From Paractinoplanes durhamensis (GTDB lineage: Bacteria > Actinomycetota > Actinomycetes > Mycobacteriales > Micromonosporaceae): DNA of 64,000 bases. The stretch covers positions 61,187 to 125,186 of the forward strand of contig NZ_BOML01000051.1 in the NCBI RefSeq assembly GCF_016862175.1, given 5' to 3'. The stretch's first letter is position 1; each line of letters begins with the position of its first letter. The position numbers and the translations under genes are program-made. Shown here piece after piece: positions 51,811 through 61,016 of the stretch. The notes under the pieces are model-generated. The model ran no database searches and was not told the DNA's origin. It saw only the letters and a program-made list of their open reading frames with translations.

Positions 51811-52791
51811 TCAGGGGATCAGGGCCAGCTTGCCGACCGTGGCCCGGGCCGCCAGCTCGGCCAGGGCTTTCGGGCCGTCGGCGAGCGGGTGGACGGTCGG
51901 CGCGGCCGGGGCGAGAACACCCGCCGCCAGCAGGCCGAACAACTCCCCCATCACCTCGCCGAAGATCTCCGGGGTGGCCTGGATCACGGTGCCGATGTTC
52001 AGGCCGATGAGGTGGATCTGGTGTTTGTAGACCAGGTCCCAGTTGGTGATCGTGGCCTCGCCGCCGGACAGGCCGTGGACGACGACCCGGCCGGTGACCC
52101 GCCGCGCCGAGGCCAGGCTGCTCTCCAGGGCCGGGCCGCCCGCCGATTCCAGCACGAGGTCGGCGCCGGCGCCGCCGGTCAATTGCTTGACCTCGCCGGC
52201 GAGATCGGCGCTGCGGGAGTCGACGACGTGGTCGGCGCCAAGGCTCCGGAGCAGGTCGTGCTTGCCCGGCGAGGCCGCGGCGATCACCGTCGCGCCGTAG
52301 TGCTTCGCCAGCCGGAGCGCGACCTGGCCCGTTCCGCCGGCCGCGGCCTGGATCAGGACGGTCTCGCCGGGCTCGATGCGGCCCAGCGGCCGGAGTGCGG
52401 CCAGCGCGGTCGGCCAGCTCACGACCAGGCCCAGCGCCTGCTCGTCCGCCCAGCCCGTCGGCACGGGGACCGCAGCGGCCGCGGGCAGCACCATGAACTC
52501 GGCGAAGGCGCCGCCGGTCATCCCGGCGCCGATGACGTGGTCGCCGGGTGCCGGGCCGGTCACGCCCGCGCCGACCGCCACGATCTCGCCGGCGCCCTCG
52601 ACGCCCGCCACGTACGGCGGCTGCGGGCCGCCGGGGAAGGTCCCGGTGGACTGCTGGATGTCGACGAAGTTGACGCCGGCCGCGGTCACCCGGATCAGGA
52701 CCTCGCCAGGGCCCGGGCTCGGCACCGGGGCGTCGGTGATCAGTCGGAGGTCCTGCGGACCGTTCAGGGACGTCTGCTGCAGCGCGCGCAT
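51811..52791 (-). CDS. NADPH:quinone oxidoreductase (zinc-free MDR family)
   Basis: The protein has 326 residues. The GroES-like N-domain has a GxGE segment (SPGPGEVLIRVTAAGVNFVD) and the Rossmann motif is VLIQAAAGGTGQVALRLAK (AAxGGxG). The Cys set for catalytic or structural zinc is absent, as in QOR-type enzymes. It reduces quinones or enones with NADPH. ATG 52791 follows AAGGAAAA. It is 22 bases downstream of the ECF sigma gene on the same strand and is probably its co-transcribed target or partner. Confidence 0.93.
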   Translation of the reverse strand: MRALQQTSLNGPQDLRLITDAPVPSPGPGEVLIRVTAAGVNFVDIQQSTGTFPGGPQPPYVAGVEGAGEIVAVGAGVTGPAPGDHVIGAGMTGGAFAEFMVLPAAAAVPVPTGWADEQALGLVVSWPTALAALRPLGRIEPGETVLIQAAAGGTGQVALRLAKHYGATVIAAASPGKHDLLRSLGADHVVDSRSADLAGEVKQLTGGAGADLVLESAGGPALESSLASARRVTGRVVVHGLSGGEATITNWDLVYKHQIHLIGLNIGTVIQATPEIFGEVMGELFGLLAAGVLAPAAPTVHPLADGPKALAELAARATVGKLALIP

Positions 52792-52813
52792 GATGGTTTT
52801 CCTTCGCTGGGTG

Positions 52814-53794
52814 CTATCGGCTCCCAGGAAGACCCGGCCGGGCCGGCAAAGGAATCGGCCCGAACCCGAAAGTGGCCACCAATTCCGGATCACCGAAGGA
52901 CGTGATCCCGGCGATGCCTGCCTCCGTCACGGTGAGCACGCAGATTCCGTACGCCTGGTAGGTCCCTTGTTCGTCGCGAAGGTAGGCCGCCGCAGCCGGC
53001 TGACCGTTGGCGCTGGTGGCGAACATGCGCCAGGTCCCGGGCGAACCCAGCAGGTGACGGCGCAGGAACGGCACGCAGACCGCGCGGCCGGCGAACCAGG
53101 TGCGCAGCGGTGTCGCCTCCAGGGTGGCGTCGGCCAGCAGAAGTCGTTCCAGCGCGGCGGCGTCGGCATTCTCGAAGGCCGCGATGTACCGGTCGAGGAT
53201 CTCCCGCGCGCGTGGGGCGGCCGGCTCGGTGACCCGGCCGGTGGTCAGCGAGAGTTCGGCCAGCCGCGCCCGGGCCCGCTGCAGCGCGCTCTTCACCGAC
53301 GCCGTGCTGGTGCCGAGCATGACCGCGACGTCGTCGGCGGGAAACGCCAGCACGTCCCGCAGGAGCAGCACCGCCCGCTGCTTGGGCGGCAGGTGCTGCA
53401 GGCCGGCCACGAGCGCCAGCCGGACCGACTCCCGCTCGGCGACGATCACGGCGGGATCGTCCGGTGCCGGCTGCAGCCAGCGCACCTCGGCCCCGGCCAC
53501 CTGCAGGGCCGCATCGGGATCCTCCTCCGGGCCGCCGAGGCCGGACGGCAGCAACCGCCGGCTCGGCCGGGCCAGCTCGGTCAGGCAGCGGTTCGTGGCG
53601 ATCTGGTGCAGCCAGGTGCGTACCGAAGATCGGCCTTCGAATGTCCCAAATGATTTCCAGGCCCGCAGGTAGGTCTCCTGGACCGCATCCTCCGCGTCCT
53701 GGACCGACCCGAGCATCCGATAGCAGTGCCCGAACAGCTCACGCCGCAATGGCTCGGTGGCCTCGGCGAACCCGTCGTGGTCAGGCACGTGCAC
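52814..53794 (-). CDS. ECF sigma factor with SnoaL-like C-terminal domain (SigG/SigX-like)
   Basis: The protein has 326 residues. The sigma region 2 (about 10-75; LFGHCYRMLGSVQDAEDAVQ, then YLRAWKSFGTFEGRSSVRTW) and region 4 (about 125-185; LPPKQRAVLLLRDVLAFPAD, then VKSALQRARARL) are followed by a SnoaL-like domain (about 195-310). Such ECF factors are regulated by their own C-terminal domain rather than by an anti-sigma gene, and none is adjacent. The GTG start overlaps the XRE gene stop by 14 bases, so the two are coupled. The likely target is its own operon. Confidence 0.92.
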   Translation of the reverse strand: MHVPDHDGFAEATEPLRRELFGHCYRMLGSVQDAEDAVQETYLRAWKSFGTFEGRSSVRTWLHQIATNRCLTELARPSRRLLPSGLGGPEEDPDAALQVAGAEVRWLQPAPDDPAVIVAERESVRLALVAGLQHLPPKQRAVLLLRDVLAFPADDVAVMLGTSTASVKSALQRARARLAELSLTTGRVTEPAAPRAREILDRYIAAFENADAAALERLLLADATLEATPLRTWFAGRAVCVPFLRRHLLGSPGTWRMFATSANGQPAAAAYLRDEQGTYQAYGICVLTVTEAGIAGITSFGDPELVATFGFGPIPLPARPGLPGSR

Positions 53795-54647
53795 GTCCGG
53801 CCGGGCGGGTGGTGGCCCAGCTCGCGAGCAGGCGCAGGGCGTCGTCGCCGGCCGAGCCGGCCGGGGCGCTGAGCATGGTCATGGTCAGGCCGGGGTCGGC
53901 GGTCAGCTGCATGGTCTCGAACTGTAGGTCCAGGTCGCCGACGACCGGGTGGCGGAACTGTTTGCGGCCGGTGCGATGCAGGCGTACGTCGTGGGCCGCC
54001 CAGCGGGTCCGGAACTCCTCGCTGCGGGTGGACAGCTCGCCGACCAGGTCGGTCAGGGCCCGGTCGTACGGGTCGCGGCCGGCCTCGGTGCGCAACATGG
54101 CGACGGTGTCGGTGGCGATGCGGTCCCAGTCGCGCCAGAAGTCGCGGGCCTTCGGGTCGAGGAACGCGAACCGGGCGTGGTTGGCGGGCCGGGCCGGATC
54201 GTCGAACATCGGCGCGTAGAGCGCCTGGGCCAGCGGGTTGGCGGCGAGGACGTCCGCGCGGCCGTTGCCGACGAACGCCGGCACGTCGGTCATCAGCTCC
54301 AGCAGGCGGGCCACACTCGGGCGGATCTGCTGGGCCGCCGCCCGGTGGCGGGTACGCGCGGCGGGGCCGGCGGCGCGGGCCAGGTCGGTCAGGTGCTGGT
54401 GTTCGGCCTCGTCGAGGTGCAGGGCCCGGGCGAGGGCGTCGAGGACGCTGTCGGAGGCGCCGGCGAGGTTGCCGCGTTCGAGCTGGGCGTAATACTCGAC
54501 GCTTACGCCGGCCAGGTCGGCCACCTCGCTGCGGCGCAGGCCGGGAACCCGCCGGTTGCGGCTGTAACTCGTCAGGCCGGCCTGCTCCGGGGTGATCCGG
54601 GCACGCCGGGAGCTGAGGAACGCCTTCACCTCGGCACGGTTGTCCAC
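53781..54647 (-). CDS. XRE regulator with MmyB-like ligand-binding domain
   Basis: The protein has 288 residues. The N-terminal HTH has EVKAFLSSRRARITPEQAGL, then RVPGLRRSEVADLAGVSVEY and QLERGN, the MmyB/XRE signature. The C-terminal ligand domain (about 105-280) has PAFVGNGRADVLAANPLAQA and a late HPVVGDLDLQFETM that in relatives binds fatty acids. GTG 54647 gives the usual start DNRAEVKAFL; ATG 54677 is also possible. It is the first gene of a three-gene operon with an ECF sigma factor and a quinone oxidoreductase. Confidence 0.92.
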   Translation of the reverse strand: MDNRAEVKAFLSSRRARITPEQAGLTSYSRNRRVPGLRRSEVADLAGVSVEYYAQLERGNLAGASDSVLDALARALHLDEAEHQHLTDLARAAGPAARTRHRAAAQQIRPSVARLLELMTDVPAFVGNGRADVLAANPLAQALYAPMFDDPARPANHARFAFLDPKARDFWRDWDRIATDTVAMLRTEAGRDPYDRALTDLVGELSTRSEEFRTRWAAHDVRLHRTGRKQFRHPVVGDLDLQFETMQLTADPGLTMTMLSAPAGSAGDDALRLLASWATTRPAGRARA

Positions 54648-54907
54648 GCCGTCCAGGCTAGGCTCGATCACGGGCATCGTGGGCGGCGAGTGCACCTCGG
54701 CGTACGCAAGCTCGAGGTTTGGTCTTGAAGGTTGGATGGAGTCGCTGGCCGTCGAGGTCGGACGAGCCGCCGCGGCGATGGGCGGCCGACGACTACCGGC
54801 AGCTGTCCTCGTCGCTCGACCACTCCCCCGGACAACCCGAACGGCACCGGTAGCGCTACGTATATCGGGGAATGGACACACAGCAACGCCACTGGTAGTA
54901 GTAAGGC

Positions 54908-56545
54908 GTGCTGAGGGCTGTCGAATGGATCGTGCTGGGAATCGGTAGCGCGGCCGCCATCGTTTACGGCGTCCGTCGTCACCGGCCCGCGCGGATCAGT
55001 CCTTGGCTGTTGCTGGCCGGAGCCATCGTGGCGAGCGCCTGCGGCGACGTGTTGACCGCGTTGAACCGGCCCGCCGCAGCCGATGTCTGTTTCTACGCCA
55101 TGATCGTGCTGGTCGCCTGCAGTCTGCTGCAGTTGACCCGCGTCGGTGCGATTCTCGTCGACCGGGCACGGCTCATCGACCTGCTCGCGTTCGCGTGCTC
55201 GACGCTGCTGGTGGTCTGGGTGTTCGTGATCGGCGATGCGGGCCGGATCGGGAACATCTCCGGGGCCTACGTCATCGGAGCCCTGCTGCTCCTCGCGGTC
55301 GTCGCCCGTGTGCTGGTCGTCGTGGGCCGGAACCTCTCGGCCGCACTGCTGGTCCTCGGTGCGGTCGGTGTCCTGGTCAGTGACATCTTGCAGCCGCTGT
55401 GGCCGGGACGGCTGAGCGAGTCCGGGTTCGTGGTGCTCTACCTGGCCTGGGGCGCCGCCGCATTGCACCCGTCGATGGTCAGGCTCACCGTGCCCGCGGC
55501 GCCGTGTCCGAGTTCGTGGCGTGGGCGATGGGCGGCGCTGCTGGGCATCTCCGTAGCCACCCCGCCGGTCGTGCTGCTGATCGAGGCGGTGCACGGCACG
55601 GTCGGCGACGGTGTGGTGATCGCCGTGGCCGGTGCGATCACACTTGTCCTGGCCATCACGCGGCTGACCGACTCGGTGACCCTGAACGGCCAAGCCTTGA
55701 CCCGTGAGCGCGGCTTGCGGCAGGCGAGCGCCGCACTGGTTGCCGCCGCGGACACCCCGGCCGTGGACGAGGCGGTCCGAGCCGCGATTGTCCAGCTCAT
55801 GCCGCCGGGCGCCATCCGCAGCACCGTCTTCGCCATCGACGACCGGTGGGTCACGCTCGAAGCGGCGCCGGGCATCGAGGCCGGCCCGCCGTCGAGCAGC
55901 TGGTGGATCGAGGACGCCGACCGGGACTACGCCACACTGGTCTGTCCGCTCTGGCTGGAACCACTCGCCGTCGCCCGCCCGGGCGGCGGAGCACTGATCC
56001 TGGTGGGTCGCCGGGACGCCCTCACCGCCGCTCGCGACACCGTTGAGGTGCTGGCGGGGCAGGCGGCGCTCGCGCTGGATCGCATCTCCCTGGTGGAGGC
56101 GGTCGGCCGCCGCGACAGTGACCTCTATCTGCGCGCGGTGATCCGGAACAGCGCGGACATCGTCGTGGTGCTGGACGAGGACCAGCGCATCCGATACGCC
56201 AGTCCTTCGCTGCGCGAGCTGCTCGGTGTCGACGACCTTCCGCCGCTGGCCGCACTCGGTGATCTGGTGTGTCCGGGCGACCGCAGCCAGCTGCTCCAGG
56301 CCTTCCGCGGCTCGGGCGACGGTGTGGTGTTCTGCTCGCTGTTGCGGGCCGACGACAGCCAGGTGCTGGTCGAAGCCAGGTACCGCGACCTGCGCGAGGA
56401 CCGCTTGGTCCAGGGTTTTGTGGTGACCCTGCGGGATTTTCCCCGGGGCCGTGAGCCGGGCGAGCAGCTGTCCCAACGCGACAATCTGGACGAGTTGCCG
56501 GCCTGGGTGAACCGGCGCAGCGTTCGGCACAAGTTCCGCTACTAG
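54908..56545 (+). CDS. Multi-TM sensor with GAF and PAS domains, no output domain
   Basis: The protein has 545 residues. It has seven or eight hydrophobic helices (about residues 1-250), a GAF-like domain (about 260-395) and a PAS-like domain (about 405-515; IVVVLDEDQRIRYASPSLRE, then GFVVTLRDF). In relatives the text VVTLRDxT leads into a GGDEF or GGDEF-EAL output, but here the frame ends 35 residues later in LPAWVNRRSVRHKFRY. Either the output domain was lost or this is a shorter class acting by protein contact. The first ATG lacks a clear ribosome site; TTG/GTG choices nearby are no better. Confidence 0.82.
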   Translation: MLRAVEWIVLGIGSAAAIVYGVRRHRPARISPWLLLAGAIVASACGDVLTALNRPAAADVCFYAMIVLVACSLLQLTRVGAILVDRARLIDLLAFACSTLLVVWVFVIGDAGRIGNISGAYVIGALLLLAVVARVLVVVGRNLSAALLVLGAVGVLVSDILQPLWPGRLSESGFVVLYLAWGAAALHPSMVRLTVPAAPCPSSWRGRWAALLGISVATPPVVLLIEAVHGTVGDGVVIAVAGAITLVLAITRLTDSVTLNGQALTRERGLRQASAALVAAADTPAVDEAVRAAIVQLMPPGAIRSTVFAIDDRWVTLEAAPGIEAGPPSSSWWIEDADRDYATLVCPLWLEPLAVARPGGGALILVGRRDALTAARDTVEVLAGQAALALDRISLVEAVGRRDSDLYLRAVIRNSADIVVVLDEDQRIRYASPSLRELLGVDDLPPLAALGDLVCPGDRSQLLQAFRGSGDGVVFCSLLRADDSQVLVEARYRDLREDRLVQGFVVTLRDFPRGREPGEQLSQRDNLDELPAWVNRRSVRHKFRY

Positions 56546-56554
56546 CGGCGCCCG

Positions 56555-56692
56555 TCACCCGGCACGCAGCCAAGCACCGGACAGTCTCCCGCAGCCATCG
56601 ATGATCACCACCTCCATGTTCACCCAGTTGGTCCACGTGCCACCCGGACTTTCCTGCCGGCGGTGATACAGCCAGCAGTCGATGCCCCGCAT
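56555..56692 (-). CDS. Possible 45-residue protein or gene remnant
   Basis: A leftward frame from ATG 56692 encodes a Trp-rich 45-residue product (MRGIDCWLYHRRQESPGGTW, then NWVNMEVVIIDG, then GRLSGAWLRAG). Wobble positions are GC-rich like real genes here, and the composition is protein-like. No ribosome site is visible, and no family is recognised. The frame is open further upstream, so it could be the tail of a lost gene. Confidence 0.3.
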   Translation of the reverse strand: MRGIDCWLYHRRQESPGGTWTNWVNMEVVIIDGCGRLSGAWLRAG

Positions 56693-56734
56693 GAACTGCT
56701 CGCGCCGGCCCCGGCAACTCGGCCGCCGGCGGTG

Positions 56735-57562
56735 TCACTTCAGATGCAGCAACCCGGCCGCGACGGCGACCAGGATCAGCACCACCAGCAGCTGAATGCC
56801 CTGCTCTCCGAAGTTGCCGTGGCCGAGCAGCAGCGCGGTGGTCAGCGGGGTGAGCACGAAGTTGTTGCCGGCGTGCGCCACGCAGGGCGGCCAGATGCTG
56901 TTGCTACGAGCCCGCAGCCAGGCCAGGATGACCTCCTGACACATGATCCACACCGTCCATCCGGCCAGGCCCAGGGCCAGATTCGAGAACTCGGCGTAGC
57001 CGAGCAGCGCGAGCGGATAGTGCCAGACCGCCGCGATCAGGCCCGCCGCCAGTGCGGCGCGGCGGGGGCGGCCGGGACAGATGCGCAGCAGCAGATAGCC
57101 CGTCCAGCCGAATTCCTCACCCCAGAAGGCGAGGGTGACGATCGGAACTGCCAGGCAGAGCAGCAGTGACACCGACCAGACGGGCACACCGGGAACCAGG
57201 TCTGCCATCGAACGGACGGACGGCTCCCATAGCCCGGATGCCGCGGCGACGCCGACCACCACGACGGCGACGGCGAGCGGGCCCAGCCAGGCCAGCAGGT
57301 AGTACCGCCAGGCCGGACGCAGTCGGAGGCGGGAGCCGGCGTCCGCGAAACCCTCGCGGGTGACCCACCGCCGCACCACCAGGGCCGCGGCCGCCGGCGC
57401 GAACCCGGCCGGCACCTGCACCAGCGGGTTCACCAGCGACCAGCCGAACAACAGGTGCGCCACCGCTTCCCAGCCCCAGGCGACACCGAAGGAGATCAGC
57501 AGGAATGCCGTCAGACCCCGCCTGTTCAAGCGGGGACCGACCATCGGGGTTGTCTCGTTCAT
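56735..57562 (-). CDS. CPBP-family intramembrane metalloprotease
   Basis: The protein has 275 residues with about eight helices. The CPBP motifs are FWGEEFGWTGYLLLR (the EExxxxR-like first motif, in helix 4), VWHYPLALLGY and CVAHAGNNF. These Glu and His residues bind the catalytic metal inside the membrane. CPBP proteases process membrane proteins or prenylated peptides; the target here is unknown. ATG 57562 is preferred over the frame start at 57583. It is divergent from a two-component pair. Confidence 0.9.
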   Translation of the reverse strand: MNETTPMVGPRLNRRGLTAFLLISFGVAWGWEAVAHLLFGWSLVNPLVQVPAGFAPAAAALVVRRWVTREGFADAGSRLRLRPAWRYYLLAWLGPLAVAVVVVGVAAASGLWEPSVRSMADLVPGVPVWSVSLLLCLAVPIVTLAFWGEEFGWTGYLLLRICPGRPRRAALAAGLIAAVWHYPLALLGYAEFSNLALGLAGWTVWIMCQEVILAWLRARSNSIWPPCVAHAGNNFVLTPLTTALLLGHGNFGEQGIQLLVVLILVAVAAGLLHLK

Positions 57563-57669
57563 GCACCCAGTGCACCCGCGCACGCCGTCTGCTACATGGG
57601 CTTGGACGCGACTTCGGAGGTAGCGCGTGCGCTACCCCGCGCGGCCGACGTGATCCGTAGGGTTGGCAC

Positions 57670-58872
57670 ATGAGCGACGCCTGGACGGCCGTGCGCGGAC
57701 GCCCCACCCGGTTCCTGGCGTCCGCGTGGCCGTGGCGCTCTCTGGCCTATGTGGGCAGCACCGTGCCCGTCGGCGTCGCCTGGCTGATCCTCCTGCTGGT
57801 GGTCCTCGGGGTGGGCGTAGCCACCATCGTGGTGGTCGCGGGACTGTTCGTGCTCGCCGGCGTTCCGAGGCTCGCCCGCCGCGCCGCGTCGGGCGAGCGG
57901 CGCCGGCTCCGGCTGATGTTCCCCGAAAGGCCGGCGAACCGGCCGGGCCGCGTATCCGGGCCGGAGATCGGCGTCATGGTCCTGCTGGCGACGGTGTTCT
58001 GGCCCGTGGACGCGATCGCACTGGTGATGCTGTCGGCTCCGATCGTGTTGCTGTGCGCTCCCGTGCTGGTCCGGCACGACGTGGTCGACGTTGCCGGCTG
58101 GCGGGTCGACCACACCGGTGAGGCGTGGGCGGCGGCCGCCGCCGGCCTCGGCGCTCTGGTCCTGCTGGCGTACGCGGTCACCGCGCTGGCCTGCGCCCAG
58201 GCCGCGTTGGTGCGGCATCTGCTGGAGGAGTCCAAGGCCCGGCTGGCGGAGGCGGTCCAGCAGCTGCGCCGCTCCCGCAGCGGGCTGGTGGACGCGTTCG
58301 AAACCGAACGCCGCCGGATCGAGCGCGATCTCCACGACGGTGTCCAGCAGCGCCTCGTCGCGCTGACCATGACGCTCGGCAGCGCCGAGTTGGACCTGGC
58401 CGACGGCCCGGGCCTCGACCTCGTGCGTGAAGCACACCACCAGGCCGAGCAGGCCCTCGCCGACCTACGCACCACGATCCGGGGCATCCATCCCCAGGTG
58501 CTGACCGACCACGGCCTCGCCGCGGCCGTGCACGAGATCGCCGGCCGGTCACCGGTCCCGGTCCACCTCCGTCTCGCCCTCGACGGCCGGCTTCCGTCGG
58601 CGGTCGAGGCCGCGGCCTACTTCTTCGTCAGCGAGAACCTCACCAACGTCGTTCGCCACGCGCAGGCCCGCTCGGCGCAGGTGCAGGCGAGGATCGAGGA
58701 CCACGCGCTGATCGTCTCGGTCGTCGACGACGGTATCGGCGGCGCCGACCCGCAGGCGGGCACCGGCCTCGCCGGACTGCACGCCCGGATCGACGCCCTC
58801 GATGGCGAACTGGACATCAGCAGCCCCACCGGCGGCCCGACACAGGTGCGGATGACGTGCCCGATCCGTTGA
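57670..58872 (+). CDS. NarL-type sensor histidine kinase
   Basis: The protein has 400 residues. It has five or six transmembrane helices (about 25-180), a HisKA_3 dimerisation box with RRRIERDLHDGVQQRLVALT (His222) and an HATPase domain with NLTNVVRHA and VDDGIGGADPQAGTGLAGL. It has no large extracytoplasmic sensor, so it probably senses membrane state, as in LiaS/DesK-type systems. Its last 16 bases overlap the response regulator start, so the two form a coupled pair. The adjacent CPBP protease may be a target. Confidence 0.94.
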   Translation: MSDAWTAVRGRPTRFLASAWPWRSLAYVGSTVPVGVAWLILLLVVLGVGVATIVVVAGLFVLAGVPRLARRAASGERRRLRLMFPERPANRPGRVSGPEIGVMVLLATVFWPVDAIALVMLSAPIVLLCAPVLVRHDVVDVAGWRVDHTGEAWAAAAAGLGALVLLAYAVTALACAQAALVRHLLEESKARLAEAVQQLRRSRSGLVDAFETERRRIERDLHDGVQQRLVALTMTLGSAELDLADGPGLDLVREAHHQAEQALADLRTTIRGIHPQVLTDHGLAAAVHEIAGRSPVPVHLRLALDGRLPSAVEAAAYFFVSENLTNVVRHAQARSAQVQARIEDHALIVSVVDDGIGGADPQAGTGLAGLHARIDALDGELDISSPTGGPTQVRMTCPIR

Positions 58873-59543
58873 CGCCACCGCCGAAGGCGCTGCGGATCAT
58901 CGTCGCCGAGGACGCGGCCCTGCTCCGAGAAGGGCTGGTGCGGATCCTCGAACGCGCCGGCCACGAGGTCGTCGCGGCCGTCCCCGACGCGCAGGCTCTG
59001 CTCACGTACACCGGCAACTGCCGCCCCGACCTCGTCGTCACCGACATCCGCATGCCACCCACCCACACCGACGAGGGGCTACGCGCGGCGGCGACGATCC
59101 GGGCCACCCATCCCGGCATCGCGATCATGTTGCTCTCGGCCTACGTCGCCGACGCCTACGTCGGCGAGCTGCTCGGCTCGGCCCCCGGAGGGGGCATCGG
59201 GTACCTGCTCAAGGACCGGGTCGGCCACGTACGCGACTTCCTCGACAGCGTCGACCGCGTCGCGGCGGGCGGCACGGTCGTCGACGGCGAGGTGGTCCGC
59301 CAACTCGTCGGCCTCCGGCACGCCGACGGTCCACTCGCGGGCCTCACCGAACGCGAGCGCGAGGTCCTCGCCCTCATGGCCGAAGGCCACACCAACCACG
59401 CGATCGCCGGCAAAATGTTCGTGAGCGAGGCGGCGGTACGCAAGCACATCGGCAACATCTTCGCCAAGCTTCCGCTCGACCCACATTCGGACCGCCGAGT
59501 CTCGGCCGTTCTCACCTACCTGCGCGGCTCACCGGGTGCCTGA
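58857..59543 (+). CDS. NarL/LuxR-family response regulator
   Basis: The protein has 228 residues. The receiver domain has the acidic pair in AEDAALL, phospho-acceptor Asp63 in LVVTDIRMPP, and Lys in YLLKDRV. The C-terminal LuxR-type HTH (about 163-205) reads LTEREREVLALMAEGHTNHA, then VSEAAVRKHIGNIFAKL. It is phosphorylated by the overlapping kinase and binds DNA as a dimer. It ends in front of a strong bidirectional terminator. Confidence 0.95.
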   Translation: MPDPLTPPPKALRIIVAEDAALLREGLVRILERAGHEVVAAVPDAQALLTYTGNCRPDLVVTDIRMPPTHTDEGLRAAATIRATHPGIAIMLLSAYVADAYVGELLGSAPGGGIGYLLKDRVGHVRDFLDSVDRVAAGGTVVDGEVVRQLVGLRHADGPLAGLTEREREVLALMAEGHTNHAIAGKMFVSEAAVRKHIGNIFAKLPLDPHSDRRVSAVLTYLRGSPGA

Positions 59544-59545
59544 GA

Positions 59546-59573
59546 CGTGCGTGGCCGATTTCGGCCACGCACG
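59546..59573. terminator. Bidirectional hairpin terminator
   Basis: CGTGCGTGGCCGA (59546-59558) and its exact complement (59561-59573) form a 13-bp stem with a 2-base centre. It lies between the convergent response regulator stop (59543) and the monooxygenase stop (59604). Confidence 0.85.
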
Positions 59574-59603
59574 CATTGCGGATGTCCGGTGCGAAAGGCG
59601 AAG

Positions 59604-61016
59604 TCAGTCGATCGGTTTGCCGAACCAGCGGGCGAGATGGTCGTCCAGATCCTGCTGGTCGTCGCCGATCCAGGCGACGTGGCCGTCCGGGCGCAGCAGG
59701 ACGGCCGGAACATCCAGTGAGGCGGTCGGGTCGCCGAGGTAATCGACCTGGGTCGACCAACTGCCGGCGGCCAGGCGTTCGGTGCGGTCCAGCAGCAGGC
59801 CGCGTCCGCCGTGCAGCCGGCCGTACAGCCGGCCCTGCTCGAGTTCGATGTCGGGCATGCGGCGGCCGAGCAGGTCAGGGCCTGCACCGAAGTCGTAGCG
59901 GACGCCGATCGCGGTGACCTTCTCCAGCAGGAAGCGATTCACCTCGTCGAATTCCATCAATTCAACAAGCAGCTTGCGTACGGCCTGGGGCCCCGGCCCG
60001 GTGGACGACAACTCGGTCTGGGCGCGCGTGTTGTCCAGCACCTCCGCGGCGACCGGATGACGTTCCGCCTGGTAGGTGTCGAGCAGGGTGTCCGGTGCCC
60101 AGCCGCGGACCTGGGCAGCCAGTTTCCAGCCCAGATTGACGGCGTCCTGGATGCCGAGGTTGAGGCCCTGCCCGCCGAGGGGTGGATGGATGTGGGCGGC
60201 GTCGCCGGCCAGCAGAACCCGGCCGACCCGATAGCTTTCGGCCAGCCGGGTGGCGTCACCGAAACGGGACAACCAGCGCGGGGAATGCACGCCGAAATCG
60301 GTTCCGGCAAAGGCCTGCAACTGCTGCCGGAAATCGTCCAGGGTTGGTGGTTCCGCGCGGTCGCTGACTCCCGCGGCCGGGACGACCACGCTGTAAACCC
60401 CCGCGCCCACCGGCCGGAGCCAGAATCGCCGGGTCACCTTGGCGGCGATCTCGGCCGGCGGCGCATCCGCTTTCATCTCGCCCATCAGCGTCTCGTTGCG
60501 GGCGGGCTCGCCGGGAAAGCCGACGCCGAGCAGTTTGCGCACCGCGCTGCGCGCGCCGTCACCACCAACGAGATAGCGGGTACGCACCTGTTCCCCGCCG
60601 GCCAGTTCGACGGTCACGCCGTCGTCGTCCTGCTCGAGCCCGGTCACCGCAGCACCGCGCCGGACGTGGGCGCCGAGCGCGATCGCGTGTTCTTCGAGCA
60701 GCCGCACGATCACCGGTTGCGGAATGCCGAGCAGGTAGGCGTACGGCGAATCAAGGTTTTGGGGTGCGGGTTTGTCGATGGCGGCGAAATAGGCACCGGC
60801 CGGACGCTGCCGGCCATGCTCGCGAATGCGGTCGAGCAGCCCGCGCATGGCCAGAAGCTCAAGACTGCGAATATGAAGCCCGACGATGCGTACGAACGAG
60901 ACGGGCTCGGTGTCCTTCTCCAGAACGAGAACCCGCACATCGTGCAGTCGCAGTTCGGCGGCCAGCATCGCGCCGGTCGGCCCGCAGCCGACAATGACCA
61001 CGTCGAAGATGTCCAT
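59604..61016 (-). CDS. FAD-dependent aromatic monooxygenase (RdmE/PgaE-like)
   Basis: The protein has 470 residues. FAD-binding motifs are VVIVGCGPTGAMLAAEL (residues 6-22), the DG motif VGGDGARSAVR and the GD motif LLAGDAAHIHPPLGGQGLN. A C-terminal thioredoxin-like domain (about 370-470) is typical of group A flavin monooxygenases. The overall pattern resembles polyketide-tailoring hydroxylases such as RdmE and PgaE. No polyketide genes lie near, so a catabolic or stress role on phenols is equally possible. ATG 61016 is chosen for the FAD motif distance. Confidence 0.93.
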   Translation of the reverse strand: MDIFDVVIVGCGPTGAMLAAELRLHDVRVLVLEKDTEPVSFVRIVGLHIRSLELLAMRGLLDRIREHGRQRPAGAYFAAIDKPAPQNLDSPYAYLLGIPQPVIVRLLEEHAIALGAHVRRGAAVTGLEQDDDGVTVELAGGEQVRTRYLVGGDGARSAVRKLLGVGFPGEPARNETLMGEMKADAPPAEIAAKVTRRFWLRPVGAGVYSVVVPAAGVSDRAEPPTLDDFRQQLQAFAGTDFGVHSPRWLSRFGDATRLAESYRVGRVLLAGDAAHIHPPLGGQGLNLGIQDAVNLGWKLAAQVRGWAPDTLLDTYQAERHPVAAEVLDNTRAQTELSSTGPGPQAVRKLLVELMEFDEVNRFLLEKVTAIGVRYDFGAGPDLLGRRMPDIELEQGRLYGRLHGGRGLLLDRTERLAAGSWSTQVDYLGDPTASLDVPAVLLRPDGHVAWIGDDQQDLDDHLARWFGKPID

